Shown here piece by piece: positions 34,282-44,396 of a stretch of 64,000 nucleotides of DNA. The position numbers were made by a program, and so were the translations under genes. The first letter of the stretch is position 1. Each line of letters begins with the position of its first letter. Below the pieces are notes generated by a model. It had not been told where the DNA came from, made no database searches, and saw only the letters and a list, made by a program, of their open reading frames with translations. Origin of the DNA: Danxiaibacter flavus (GTDB taxonomy: Bacteria; Bacteroidota; Bacteroidia; Chitinophagales; Chitinophagaceae); NCBI RefSeq assembly GCF_041060425.1, contig NZ_JAULBC010000004.1, positions 524,063 through 588,062 on the forward strand. Reading direction: 5' to 3'.

Positions 34282-35703
34282 TTACATTTTTGTAATAGTA
34301 AAAGTTGAAGGACCATTGGCAGGTAGAGTTACGCCAAGTGCTGCGAGGTTGAGATTTGTTAAACCAATTTTCACAACATCTCCCGCAGTCAATTTCTTTA
34401 CTGTTGATATTGTGCCGCGTGCCTGAATTATATTGCCTCCTATTGAAGTACCGTTTGCATTATTAGAACCGACTCCCACGTCTGTTGCGGTACCGTTAAC
34501 ATAGATATTCGGGTAAATGAGAGCGTTTCCTGTAGCTGCAAGATTAACGGTTATCAAATAAAATCCTGTGGTTCCAACCGTATAACTATAAGTGGAGGTA
34601 TTAAATGAACCGTAAGTTGGCGTAACTGAGGTAGTGTTAAAATTCACATCAGCAGTAAGAGTACTTCCGCTTGGTGGTGTGATTGTTTGGGAAGTACTCA
34701 TTGTTGCCAGTAGTTCCACCGTACTTCCTCCACCACTCGGTGTACTGAATGCACCTGTACCGTCTAAGTATTTAGTAGACGAGCCTGAACCCGTTCCCAA
34801 TCTCGCGGCCGGTATAGTACCTGAATTGGCTTGTCCCAATGCCGTTACTATATTATTACCCGTAGTTGGGCTATTGGTTGTAATGCTTAATGCCAGCGAA
34901 CCTGCGGTATTTGTAACGTCGCCGGTATGAGCAGGTTCAGCACTTGCAGGCAATGTAGTTACCGGGTTAGTGGGTGCAAAAGGACTGCTTCCTGTTATAT
35001 AAATCTGATTGGCTGCTGTACCAATACTAAATCCTGCACCTGTTGCACCCGGCGCACCGGTAACCCCGGTAGCTCCCGTAGCGCCTGTTGCACCGGTAGC
35101 TCCTGTGACGCCTGCTGCACCCGTAACACCTGTTGCTCCGGTTACGCCTTGAACGCCTTGTACACCTTGTATTCCTTGTGGGCCAATAGCACCTGTTGCA
35201 CCAACTGAACCAGTAGCACCTGTATAACCTGTAGCGCCTTGAGCCCCTGTAATACCAGTTGCTCCGGTAACGCCTTGAACACCTTGTATTCCTTGTGGAC
35301 CAGTATCACCTGTAGCACCTGCCACGCCCTGGATACCTTGTGCGCCAGTTGCACCAGTTGCTCCGGTAACGCCTTGAACACCTTGTAACCCTTGTGGACC
35401 AGTATTACCTGTAGCACCTGCCGCACCCTGGATACCTTGTGCGCCAGTTGCACCTGTTGCTCCGGTAACACCTTGTACACCTTGTAGTCCTTGTGGACCA
35501 GTATTACCTGTAGCACCTGCCACGCCCTGGATACCTTGTGCGCCAGTTGCACCAGTTGCTCCGGTAACACCTTGTACACCTTGTAATCCTTGTGGACCAG
35601 TATCACCTGTAGCACCTGCCACGCCCTGGATACCTTGTGCGCCAGTTGCACCAGTTGCTCCGGTAACACCTTGTACACCTTGTAATCCTTGTGGACCAGT
35701 ATC
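34282..35703 (-). CDS. Collagen-like protein A, C-terminal part (broken by gap)
   Basis: This part encodes Gly-X-Y repeats built on GATGAQGIQG, GVQGVTGATG and DTGPQG, then a linker (GTAANQIYITGSSPFAPTNP) and a C-terminal head of about 140 residues. The head has YSYTVGTTGFYLITVNLAATG and LTAGDVVKIGLTNLNL, which resembles a C1q/TNF-like jelly roll. The 100-N gap at 35704 separates it from the N-terminal part, and the two parts are in different frames as drawn because the gap length is arbitrary. It is probably one secreted fibrous surface protein. The head differs completely from that of collagen-like protein B. Confidence 0.8.
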   Translation of the reverse strand, partial: DTGPQGLQGVQGVTGATGATGAQGIQGVAGATGDTGPQGLQGVQGVTGATGATGAQGIQGVAGATGNTGPQGLQGVQGVTGATGATGAQGIQGAAGATGNTGPQGLQGVQGVTGATGATGAQGIQGVAGATGDTGPQGIQGVQGVTGATGITGAQGATGYTGATGSVGATGAIGPQGIQGVQGVQGVTGATGVTGAAGVTGATGATGATGATGVTGAPGATGAGFSIGTAANQIYITGSSPFAPTNPVTTLPASAEPAHTGDVTNTAGSLALSITTNSPTTGNNIVTALGQANSGTIPAARLGTGSGSSTKYLDGTGAFSTPSGGGSTVELLATMSTSQTITPPSGSTLTADVNFNTTSVTPTYGSFNTSTYSYTVGTTGFYLITVNLAATGNALIYPNIYVNGTATDVGVGSNNANGTSIGGNIIQARGTISTVKKLTAGDVVKIGLTNLNLAALGVTLPANGPSTFTITKM

Positions 35704-35803
35704 NNNNNNNNNNNNNNNNNNNNNNNNNNNNNNNNNNNNNNNNNNNNNNNNNNNNNNNNNNNNNNNNNNNNNNNNNNNNNNNNNNNNNNNNNNNNNNNNN
35801 NNN
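35704..35803. other. Assembly gap (100 N)
   Basis: A run of exactly 100 N lies inside the Gly-X-Y coding repeats. This is a conventional placeholder, so the true length is unknown; repeats of this kind commonly break short-read assemblies. Confidence 0.99.
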
Positions 35804-36547
35804 ACCGGTAGCTCCTGCCAAGCCTTGAATACCTTGCATACCTTGTGCGCCTGTTGCACCTGTACTACCCGTAGCACCTTGTAAGCCTTGAATACCCTGA
35901 GCTCCGGTAACACCTTGAATACCTTGTATACCCTGTGCGCCCGTTGCACCCGTACTACCTGTAGCACCTTGTAAGCCTTGAATACCCTGAGCACCGGTAG
36001 GGCCTGCAGGTCCTGTAATACCTTGTACGCCTTGTATACCTTGAGATCCTTGTGGTCCGGTAGCGCCTGTTGCACCTCTGGCACCCGCTGCACCCTGAGG
36101 TCCGGTAGCACCTGTCGGGCCTGTCGGACCCGTAGCGCCTTTAGGGCCCCCGTTTAAAGAATATAAGGCGAATGGTACACTTAATAGTTTTGCGGCACCC
36201 ATATCTATGTAACCGCTACCCAAATCAACTTCTGTTTGGATATACTTTTGCGCACCGCTGCCCCAGGGGATGGCGCTGAATGTACCTGAAGTAGCATGAC
36301 CATTACCTACTTCAATAGAAAACAAGCCATATTGGTTTGTGGCTGTTGATTGGGTTTCCTGGTATTCTACACTGCCCGTAGCAGAACCTGCATGGATCGT
36401 AATACGAATATTTACATTCGTATTGATCAGCAACGCTCCGTTCGAGCCTCTTGCCACGGCCTGGTACTTAAATGCCTGAGGTTGTGCCCAGGCACTTGTG
36501 CAGACTGCCGCAAGCAGTAGAAATAGGATATAGATTTTCTTTTGCAT
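35804..36547 (-). CDS. Collagen-like protein A, N-terminal part (broken by gap)
   Basis: It starts with the signal peptide MQKKIYILFLLLAAVCTSAWAQ, then a domain of about 110 residues (FKYQAVARGSNGALLINTN, YQETQSTATNQYGLFSIEVGNG, LGSGYIDMGAAKLLSVPFALYS) that often heads Bacteroidota surface proteins. Gly-X-Y repeats (GPTGPTGATGPQGAAGARG) follow from about residue 133 and run into the gap. The first 130 residues are almost identical to those of collagen-like protein B. The T9SS-sorted protein gene lies 34 bases upstream on the same strand, probably in one operon. Confidence 0.85.
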
Positions 36548-36581
36548 CCAACGAAAATTGAGAATTGAATTATAAAAAGGA

Positions 36582-37097
36582 TTATCGTTTTAAAAGCTTT
36601 ACCTGGCCCTTGAAGTCTTTATCGCTTCGTACACGTACCACATACATACCGGATGCATATTGTGCTACATTCATTTCTACATACAGATAATTATTGTTCG
36701 AGAAATTGATGTTGATGGTTTGCAGTATCCTGCCCATCATATCCACCAGATCAATGGAATAATTGGCGTCGGGTACATTGTTCAATGCAATCTTTACAAT
36801 GCTGGAGGCCGGATTGGGAAAGAGCGTGACTTTATTGCTGATGTCTGCATTTAAGATTTCTTTCAACTCTATATCGGGTTGAGCAAAGCCCACGGTTAAA
36901 TATTTATGCACCTGGGGAACTGCAAGAAGGTCTGCTACAGGCTCGCCTATAACATAAGTGAGTGACAACTGCGGCTTGATAACGGTTTCGCCGGCAGGGC
37001 AAATAACACTCCTGCTGATTGTTTGAGCATTTGAATGTGTTACAAATGAGCAAATGACGATCCCGAAGTAAATGGAGTTTCTCATAGCTTTATTCAT
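36582..37097 (-). CDS. T9SS type A sorting-domain protein, copy A
   Basis: This 171-residue secreted protein has a signal peptide at 1-24 (ending SFVTHSNAQ), about 60 residues of small beta domain, then a type IX secretion sorting domain from residue 88. The sorting domain shows LFPNPASSIVKI, YSIDLVDMMGRILQT and ASGMYVVRVRS, ending KLLKR. Such domains direct export across the outer membrane through T9SS. It is followed by the collagen-like gene 34 bases later. The protein is identical to copy B at 40339-40854; only silent base differences were seen. The small cargo domain has no recognised function. Confidence 0.9.
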   Translation of the reverse strand: MNKAMRNSIYFGIVICSFVTHSNAQTISRSVICPAGETVIKPQLSLTYVIGEPVADLLAVPQVHKYLTVGFAQPDIELKEILNADISNKVTLFPNPASSIVKIALNNVPDANYSIDLVDMMGRILQTININFSNNNYLYVEMNVAQYASGMYVVRVRSDKDFKGQVKLLKR

Positions 37098-37913
37098 AGT
37101 CCCGGTTGGCTTGGGGTGAATTATAGCACAATATACGCTTCCTTACGCATATAAAAAAACGTATAACTATCCGGTTGCCGGGTTGATAATAAAACGTTCC
37201 TGGTAATATTACCGAATAGCAAGTTGTTAGCTATACGCCCGTCCCGGTAATGCAGTCATTTCACGAAATCTATTATATGATATGTTGGGCAGGAGTATAC
37301 CCTACGCCAAATTAAACACCTGAATATTTTTGATGTATAAAAAACAGGCAGGTGCTAAAACAAAATTGACAGTTATGCCGGTATCAAAACATGCCGGGAT
37401 TTTTTTATGTAGTTAACTTCTATACAACCAGTGAATAGTGAATGGTCAATAGTGAAATGCACAAACCGGTTGAGTAAATGTATGCTGCTTAGTTACTTCT
37501 ATCTCGCGCCTAGCCTCTTATACGCCCTTATGTGCCTTCTATACAACTAGTGAATAGTGAATTGTCAATGGTGAAGGGCACAAACTGGCTGAGTAAATAT
37601 ATGCAGCTCTAGCCATGATGGACCTCAGGCGTAACTTCATATATGCCCTTATGTGCCTTATATGGTTTAAAAAAAATTCGCTTCAGCTTTAGGCTTTAGG
37701 CTTTGGGCTTTAAGCTTTATCAGTTGTTTACAACGAAACGTTAATGCGGCCAACTCCTTACTTATATGAGGGTATGAAGCAGGATATACAATGGTGCAAT
37801 AGAGGTAACAAAATAACAACTATAAATAACAAGCACTTTTAAGGCTGTTAACTGCAAATAATAATATCCGGCTAAACTAAATGATGCCAATATAGCATGT
37901 CAAAGAATAAGAT
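37098..37913. repeat. Repeat-rich intergenic region
   Basis: After 130 bases shared with the region upstream of copy B (presumed promoter), 37422-37740 carries CTTCTATACAACTAGTGAAT, GTGAATTGTCAATGGTG, GCCCTTATGTGCCTTATAT and GCTTTAGGCTTTGGGC units. These are inverted relative to the same families at 47030-47800. No gene is seen in the 930-base gap. Confidence 0.75.
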
Positions 37914-37915
37914 TG

Positions 37916-37972
37916 AAAAAGGGTGTCTTCTTACTGTTTGTTTACACAAACATTAAGAAAAACACCCTTTTT
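37916..37972 (-). terminator. Terminator of collagen-like protein B
   Basis: AAAAAGGGTGT and ACACCCTTTTT pair across a loop that holds a second small hairpin (TGTTTG/CAAACA). It lies 56 bases past the stop codon on the minus strand. Confidence 0.7.
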
Positions 37973-38027
37973 TGCTATACGAAGCTGAGAAAACCAGAAC
38001 TATCTTTTTTCTCTTTCGAAATAATCC

Positions 38028-40304
38028 TTATAAATTAATTACCCAGGTACTGCCGGTATATGTACATATTGCCTCCATAAACCAATCTACATTACTTACC
38101 AAGTTAGTGCCCGATGGCCAAGTTGCACCATAATATAAAAAAGCGGCACTGGCTTGTGCAGATAAGTGTATAGTGCAGTTTGAAATACTTGTACCGGAAA
38201 GCATAATTGTTATTGTAGAGCCTACAGCCGGAGATGAAGGCAAGTTAACTGTAACATTATTAGCACTTATTATATAATTACCACCTGCCACCGCACTTAA
38301 AGTACTGCTGCTTACAGAATAGGTTGTCCAGGTTGGGGCGCTATACTGTGGTATATTCAAAACACCACTTGAAAATGTTGCGGCACCACCTGTACCTGTT
38401 GTAGTTAAAGTAAACGGAGCTGCAAACGCGCCTGAACCATTAAGGAAACTCGTAGACGTGCCTGAATTCGTTCCCAATCTCGCGGCCGGTATAGTACCTG
38501 AATTGGCTTGTCCCAATGCCGTTACTATATTATTACCCGTAGTTGAGCTATTAGTTGTAATGCTTAATGCCAGCGAACCTGCGGTGTTTGTAACGTCGCC
38601 GGTATGAGCAGGCTCGGCACTTGCCGGCAATGTAGTTACCGGATTAGTGGGTGCAAAAGGGCTGCTTCCTGTTATATAAATTTGATTGGCTGCTGTACCA
38701 CTACTAAATCCTGCGCCTGTTGCACCCGTAGCACCGGTAACCCCCGTAGCACCTGTTGCTCCGGTCACGCCTTGAACGCCTTGTACACCTTGTATTCCTT
38801 GTGGGCCAATGGCACCTGTTGCACCAACTGCACCTGTAGCTCCGGTAACACCTTGAATACCTTGTATGCCTTGTGCGCCCGTTGCACCTGTACTACCTGT
38901 TGCTCCTGTCAGGCCTTGTACACCCTGTACTCCTTGCGGACCAGTATCACCCGTTGCACCAACTGCACCTGTCACGCCCTGTATACCTTGTGCGCCTGTT
39001 GCACCCGTACTACCTGTAGCGCCTTGGGCACCTGTAACACCTGTTGCTCCAGTAACGCCTTGAACACCTTGTATGCCTTGTGGACCAGTATCACCGGTAG
39101 CTCCTGCCAAGCCTTGAATACCTTGCATACCTTGTGCGCCTGTTGCACCGGTTGCTCCGGTAACGCCTTGAATACCTTGTATACCTTGTGGACCGGTATC
39201 GCCGGTCGCACCTGTCATGCCCTGAATACCTTGTATGCCTTGTGCGCCCGTTGCACCCGTACTACCTGTGGCGCCTTGTAAGCCTTGAATACCCTGAGCT
39301 CCGGTAACACCTTGAGTACCTTGTATGCCTTGTGCACCAGTTGCACCAGTTGCACCTGTTGCTCCGGTAATACCTTGAATACCTTGTATACCTTGCGGAC
39401 CAGTATTACCTGTAGCACCTGCCATGCCCTGGATACCTTGCATACCTTGTGCGCCCGTTGCACCTGTTGCTCCGGTAACGCCTTGAATACCTTGTATACC
39501 TTGTGGACCAGTATCACCGGTCGCACCTGTCACGCCCTGAATACCTTGTATGCCTTGTGCGCCCGTTGCACCCGTACTACCTGTAGCACCTTGTAAGCCT
39601 TGAATACCCTGAGCTCCGGTAACACCTTGAGTACCTTGTATGCCTTGTGCACCAGTTGCACCTGTTGCTCCGGTAACACCTTGTACACCTTGTAATCCTT
39701 GTGGACCAGTATCACCTGTAGCACCTGCCACGCCTTGAATACCTTGCATACCTTGTGCGCCCATTGCGCCTGTAGCACCTGTAGCGCCTTGTAAGCCTTG
39801 AGATCCTTGTGGTCCGGTAGCGCCTGTTGCACCTCTGGCACCCGCTGCACCCTGAGGTCCGGTAGCACCTGTCGGGCCTGTCGCACCCGTAGCGCCTTTA
39901 GGGCCCGGGTTTAAAGAATATAAAGCGAATGGTACACTTAATAGTTTTGCGGCACCCATATCTATGTAACCGCTACCCAAATCAACTTCTGTTTGGATAT
40001 ACTTTTGCGCACCGCTGCCCCAGGGGATGGCGCTGAATGTACCTGAAGTAGCATGACCATTACCTACTTCAATAGAAAACAAGCCATATTGGTTTGTGGC
40101 TGTTGATTGGGTTTCCTGGTATTCTACACTGCCCGTAGCAGAACCTGCATGGATGGTAATACGAATATTTACATTCGTATTGATCAGCAACGCTCCGTTC
40201 GAGCCTCTTGCCACGGCCTGGTACTTAAATGCCTGAGGTTGTGCCCAGGCACTTGTGCAGACTGCCGCAAGCAGTAGAAATAGGATATAGATTTTCTTTT
40301 GCAT
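38028..40304 (-). CDS. Collagen-like protein B
   Basis: This 758-residue secreted protein has the signal peptide MQKKIYILFLLLAAVCTSAWAQ, the same N-terminal domain as protein A, about 400 residues of Gly-X-Y triplets (runs of GATGATGAQGIQG and GVQGVTGATG), then a linker and a C-terminal domain of about 130 residues. That domain has YSVSSSTLSAVAGGNYIISANN and VDWFMEAICTYTGSTWVINL and is different from the head of protein A. Collagen triplets suggest a triple-helical or elongated fibre at the cell surface. The T9SS protein gene is 34 bases upstream. The protein itself lacks a T9SS sorting domain. Confidence 0.9.
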   Translation of the reverse strand: MQKKIYILFLLLAAVCTSAWAQPQAFKYQAVARGSNGALLINTNVNIRITIHAGSATGSVEYQETQSTATNQYGLFSIEVGNGHATSGTFSAIPWGSGAQKYIQTEVDLGSGYIDMGAAKLLSVPFALYSLNPGPKGATGATGPTGATGPQGAAGARGATGATGPQGSQGLQGATGATGAMGAQGMQGIQGVAGATGDTGPQGLQGVQGVTGATGATGAQGIQGTQGVTGAQGIQGLQGATGSTGATGAQGIQGIQGVTGATGDTGPQGIQGIQGVTGATGATGAQGMQGIQGMAGATGNTGPQGIQGIQGITGATGATGATGAQGIQGTQGVTGAQGIQGLQGATGSTGATGAQGIQGIQGMTGATGDTGPQGIQGIQGVTGATGATGAQGMQGIQGLAGATGDTGPQGIQGVQGVTGATGVTGAQGATGSTGATGAQGIQGVTGAVGATGDTGPQGVQGVQGLTGATGSTGATGAQGIQGIQGVTGATGAVGATGAIGPQGIQGVQGVQGVTGATGATGVTGATGATGAGFSSGTAANQIYITGSSPFAPTNPVTTLPASAEPAHTGDVTNTAGSLALSITTNSSTTGNNIVTALGQANSGTIPAARLGTNSGTSTSFLNGSGAFAAPFTLTTTGTGGAATFSSGVLNIPQYSAPTWTTYSVSSSTLSAVAGGNYIISANNVTVNLPSSPAVGSTITIMLSGTSISNCTIHLSAQASAAFLYYGATWPSGTNLVSNVDWFMEAICTYTGSTWVINL

Positions 40305-40338
40305 CCAACGAAAATTGAGAATTGAATTATAAAAAGGA

Positions 40339-40854
40339 TTATCGTTTTAAAAGCTTTACCTGGCCCTTGAAGTCTTTATCGCTTCGTACACGTACCACAT
40401 ACATACCGGATGCATATTGTGCTACATTCATTTCTACATACAGATAATTATTGTTCGAGAAATTGATGTTGATGGTTTGCAGTATCCTGCCCATCATGTC
40501 CACCAAATCAATGGAATAATTGGCGTCGGGTACATTGTTCAATGCAATCTTTACAATGCTGGAGGCCGGATTGGGAAAGAGGGTGACTTTATTGCTGATG
40601 TCTGCATTTAAGATCTCTTTCAACTCTATATCGGGTTGAGCAAAGCCCACGGTTAAATATTTATGCACCTGGGGAACTGCAAGAAGGTCCGCTACAGGCT
40701 CGCCTATAACATAAGTGAGTGACAACTGCGGCTTGATAACGGTTTCACCGGCAGGGCAAATAACACTCCTGCTGATTGTTTGAGCATTTGAATGTGTTAC
40801 AAATGAGCAAATGACGATCCCGAAGTAAATGGAGTTTCTCATAGCTTTATTCAT
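40339..40854 (-). CDS. T9SS type A sorting-domain protein, copy B
   Basis: This is a duplicate of the gene at 36582-37097: same length (171 residues) and identical protein sequence, with at least six silent base changes. The start at 40854 (MNKAMRNSIYFG) is preferred to an earlier start 69 bases upstream, because the signal peptide begins there and copy A has only this start. It has a small N-terminal beta domain, then the sorting domain with LFPNPASSIVKI and the KLLKR end. It is upstream of collagen-like protein B by 34 bases. Exported by T9SS; the cargo role is unknown. Confidence 0.9.
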   Translation of the reverse strand: MNKAMRNSIYFGIVICSFVTHSNAQTISRSVICPAGETVIKPQLSLTYVIGEPVADLLAVPQVHKYLTVGFAQPDIELKEILNADISNKVTLFPNPASSIVKIALNNVPDANYSIDLVDMMGRILQTININFSNNNYLYVEMNVAQYASGMYVVRVRSDKDFKGQVKLLKR

Positions 40855-41562
40855 AGTCCCGGTTGGCCTGGGTAAATTGCGGCGCAATATAACACATATA
40901 ACTATCCGATTGCCGGGTGGCACTAAAACGTTCCTGGGTATATTACCAAATAGCAGCTCGTTATGGTGGCGTGAAAGCGCGAAAAATGGTTAAGGAATAA
41001 GCTCCGCCCCTTATATTCGCTTGTTTTTACATAAGAAGTGATAATAAAAAAATTAGTGAACATGAGGCTTGCATATGCCGATAAAAAAGCATTTTTCTGA
41101 CAAACGCTTGCTTCTTATTCAATAAATTTTATTGCCATGAGTATTTCTACCAACCGCTGTGAACCCTTCAGGGTAATGTTTTTTGGAGTTTGGTGCACAC
41201 TTCATTTTTTGTCGGACAGCAATGATTTGTAATCCGCTTTCAAAATAATTTGATGAATATCTATTCTTGCTTATCATTGTGCTCCACAAAGATTGGATGC
41301 AGGTAAAGTATCATATCCTTTATGGCTTCGAAGACAAAACTTCTTTGTTATTCCATGTTACAATGAAGAGGTTTCATTTTCGTATATGTTGAAGGGAATA
41401 AGTTTTACCGGTGTAAATGTTGGAACCGGAGGCTTTTTCCATACTTATTCAACTGCTGCATTTTAGCATTGTGGTATAAAAGGTGCGAACTAAAACCATT
41501 AAAGATCATATCCTTGCTTAAGGAGGATCTCTAAAATATTAAAGAAGAAATCAAGAATAAAG
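40855..41562. other. Intergenic region between divergent gene groups
   Basis: The first 110 bases match the region upstream of copy A (shared promoter area). The rest has no complete gene. At 41320-41466 a plus frame reads NFFVIPCYNEEV and then decays, which looks like the start of a GT2 glycosyltransferase. Confidence 0.5.
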
Positions 41563-43647
41563 ATGGATCAACCGTCAGCTAATCCAATTTCAAAAATGTC
41601 AACTACAAACAGAAACATCTTAATCGGCGGCTTAGTATTGCTTATCTCTCTAATAATGGCGTACTCAAATCATTTCCATAACGGCTTCCATTTTGATGAC
41701 TCGCATGCTGTTGTAGATAACGTTCATATCCGGAACATTAAAAACATTCCCTCGTTTTATACCGATCCCAAAATGTTCAGTGCAGATCCCGCACACTGGG
41801 GACTGCGGGCACTGGTTACCACTACGTTGGCTATTGATTACAAGCTCGGAGGCAGCTTAAACCCTTTTTATTTTCAGCTCTCCACTTTTATCTGGTATAT
41901 CTTTTTATGCCTGATGATGTTTTTTATGTATAAAAATTTATTGCAACGATCGATAAAACATAACACGGCAGCTTACATTGCATTGATTGCTACCGCATGG
42001 TTTGCACTGCATACCGCCAACGCAGAAACTGTTAACTACATCATTGCCCGGTCGGATATACAGTCAACGTTATGTATTGTGGCTTCATTCCTGATATACA
42101 TTACATACCCGGCAAAGCGAAAATGGCACCTGTATATTATACCTGCATTTATCGGGGTCTTTGCTAAAGAAACCATGTTGGTACTTATCATCCTGTTGTT
42201 TTTTTATATCCTGTTGTTCGAAGACGACCTTTCCGTTGTTGATTTGCTTAAACCTAAAAATTTTCGGTTTGCGTTCAAAACCATCCTAAAACTATTGCCG
42301 CTAATAATAGTAATAGTGGTTGCACAGATATATACGCTGACAAGAGTAACTTCTATACCGGGCATTTCTAATCCCGCTTCTTATTACATATTAACTCAGA
42401 CTTATGTATGGCTTCACTACTTTATAGCGTTCTTTTTGCCAATGAACTTAAGCGCTGATTCTGATTGGTCGGTTATACTAAACATTTTTGATGAAAGAAT
42501 AATTATAGGAATTGTTTTCGTTATCGGTTTAATAATAACGATCATCAAAACATCAGCAAAAAAAGAGACCAAACCTATCGCATTTGGATTAATCTGGTTT
42601 GCAGCCTCATTGCTTCCGACCTCGTTGGCCCCCTTTGCCGAGGTTACAAACGACCATCGCATGCTGTTTGCTTTTGTAGGTTTGGCCCTGAGTGTAGTAA
42701 CTTATATAGGTTTATTGCTCATTAAATTTGAAAAACAAATTAAAGCTAATAAAGAGTACCGGGCACTTATTGCTTTAAGCCTTTTGTTAGTTCTTGGATT
42801 AAATGCTTATGGCGTTTATCAACGCAATAAAATATGGCACGATGAAGAATCGTTATGGCACGATGTGACTATTAAAAGCCCTTTAAACGGACGCGGCTTG
42901 ATGAATTATGGCCTTACGCAAATGGAGAAAGGAAACTACTCTGTTGCCGATATTTATTTTCAAAGGGCCTCTCAATACCTCCCTTACTATAATACGCTTT
43001 TTATTAATACAGCAATATTAAAAGGAGCCATGGGTAACCCGCAAGAAGCCGAAGCTAATTTTATTAAGGCCAGGAACATGAGTCCGAACACTTTTGATTC
43101 ATACGTTTTTTATGCCCGCTGGTTAAAGCAGGTTAATCGCGTAGATGAAGCAGTTCAAATGAGCGAAAAGGCTTTACAACTGAACCCTTATTCATTAATG
43201 GCGCTTAATATACTGATGAGTAGCTACAACACATTAGGCATGTGGGACAAATTGGTGGAAACCTCTAATAAATACCTCGCTTTGGCCCCCGGAGATACTA
43301 CAGCACTTACATTTCAGCAGGCAGGCAAAACCCATGCTGCCATTGCCGAAAGAGAGGCTCCTGTTACCGGCAACACTGCAACAACCTTAACTGCGGCTAA
43401 TTATCTTGACCAGAGCTTAGCTTATTACAACCAACAAAATTATTTGAAATGCATAGAGGCCTGTGAAGCCGCCTTAAAACTAAAACCGGATTATGCCGAT
43501 GCTTACAGCAATATGGGAGCCGCTTATAATCAGCTAAAACAGTGGAATAAAGGCATTGAAGCCTGTCAAAAAGCCTTAAAGATCGACCCTAACCATAAAC
43601 TTGCAAAAGGCAATTTGGCCTGGGCCGAAAGCGAATCAAAAAAATAG
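41563..43647 (+). CDS. TMTC-like GT-C membrane protein with TPR repeats
   Basis: The 694 residues have about ten membrane helices (20-420) followed by TPR repeats (about 440-690). The N-terminal loop has NGFHFDDSHAVVDN, the acidic motif expected in the first loop of GT-C enzymes, and TMTC/DUF1736-type proteins share the same membrane-plus-TPR layout. TPR units are visible as AEANFIKARNMSPNT, AVQMSEKALQLNPYS and CIEACEAALKLKPDYADAYS. A protein O-mannosyltransferase-like role at the inner membrane is likely; the sugar and acceptor are unknown. The collagen-like proteins and T9SS proteins next door are possible acceptors, by position only. A methyltransferase gene follows by 26 bases. Confidence 0.82.
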   Translation: MDQPSANPISKMSTTNRNILIGGLVLLISLIMAYSNHFHNGFHFDDSHAVVDNVHIRNIKNIPSFYTDPKMFSADPAHWGLRALVTTTLAIDYKLGGSLNPFYFQLSTFIWYIFLCLMMFFMYKNLLQRSIKHNTAAYIALIATAWFALHTANAETVNYIIARSDIQSTLCIVASFLIYITYPAKRKWHLYIIPAFIGVFAKETMLVLIILLFFYILLFEDDLSVVDLLKPKNFRFAFKTILKLLPLIIVIVVAQIYTLTRVTSIPGISNPASYYILTQTYVWLHYFIAFFLPMNLSADSDWSVILNIFDERIIIGIVFVIGLIITIIKTSAKKETKPIAFGLIWFAASLLPTSLAPFAEVTNDHRMLFAFVGLALSVVTYIGLLLIKFEKQIKANKEYRALIALSLLLVLGLNAYGVYQRNKIWHDEESLWHDVTIKSPLNGRGLMNYGLTQMEKGNYSVADIYFQRASQYLPYYNTLFINTAILKGAMGNPQEAEANFIKARNMSPNTFDSYVFYARWLKQVNRVDEAVQMSEKALQLNPYSLMALNILMSSYNTLGMWDKLVETSNKYLALAPGDTTALTFQQAGKTHAAIAEREAPVTGNTATTLTAANYLDQSLAYYNQQNYLKCIEACEAALKLKPDYADAYSNMGAAYNQLKQWNKGIEACQKALKIDPNHKLAKGNLAWAESESKK

Positions 43648-43673
43648 CCTTTAACAAACAACTTTATTGGAAA

Positions 43674-44378
43674 ATGGCTGACTTGCATTATACACCAACT
43701 GAAAAATTAACTGTCAAACGCCCGGTTGACCGTATCAAGTATTTAAGAGATGCGTGTATTAATAAAAAAGTGCTCGACCTGGGATGTTACGACGAAACAG
43801 CTTTGGTAAAAGAAGATACAGGTAATTATTTATTCGGCGAGATTTCGAAAGTGTCGGCATTACATGTGGGGGTTGACAACTCCAAACTATTGATCAACGG
43901 AGGTATAACCTATAGCGATACTGTGAGGATAATGTATGGAGATATTTACAACCTGGATAAGTTAGATCTACATCATATCGACTTTGATGTAATTATTGCC
44001 GGAGAATTGATAGAACATCTTCCAAACACGCTTGTTTTTTTTGAGAACTTAAAAAAACAATTCGCTGGCAAAAGGCTTATTTGCTCAACACCCAATGCAA
44101 CAAGCTTACACAACATGATTCTTTCACTAATAAAACGGGAATCGGCACATATTGATCATGTTCAGGTATATTCTTATAAAACACTTAATACTTTATGCAA
44201 ACTTGCCGGATTCAGCAGTTGGCAAATTATTCCGTACCATGTTAAATTCAGTGAGATGATATTGAATGCTAAAGGAGGAAAGAAACAGGTAGTCAAAATC
44301 TGTGAAAGAATAGTCAATGGCTTTGAGCGTATTTTTCCAATGACAGGTGGCGGCTATATTATAGACATAACAATATAA
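43674..44378 (+). CDS. SAM-dependent methyltransferase, class I
   Basis: This 234-residue cytoplasmic enzyme has motif I in VLDLGCYDETAL, an acidic end of strand 2 (LHVGVDNSK), VRIMYGDIYNLD, and the catalytic-side segment VIIAGELIEHLPN followed by LICSTPNATSLHN, as in UbiE/Methyltransf_11-like enzymes of glycan clusters. It starts 26 bases after the TMTC-like gene, so the two are probably co-transcribed. It may methylate a sugar of the surface glycan; the substrate is inferred only from neighbours. Confidence 0.85.
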   Translation: MADLHYTPTEKLTVKRPVDRIKYLRDACINKKVLDLGCYDETALVKEDTGNYLFGEISKVSALHVGVDNSKLLINGGITYSDTVRIMYGDIYNLDKLDLHHIDFDVIIAGELIEHLPNTLVFFENLKKQFAGKRLICSTPNATSLHNMILSLIKRESAHIDHVQVYSYKTLNTLCKLAGFSSWQIIPYHVKFSEMILNAKGGKKQVVKICERIVNGFERIFPMTGGGYIIDITI

Positions 44379-44396
44379 GCCACACTCGTTCTATTG

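Noticed and set aside
34600..39600. Cys/Thr-rich open frames on the plus strand opposite the collagen-like genes
   Set aside because: They are antisense readings of Gly-X-Y codons; the composition is forced by the repeats, with no start context or family features.
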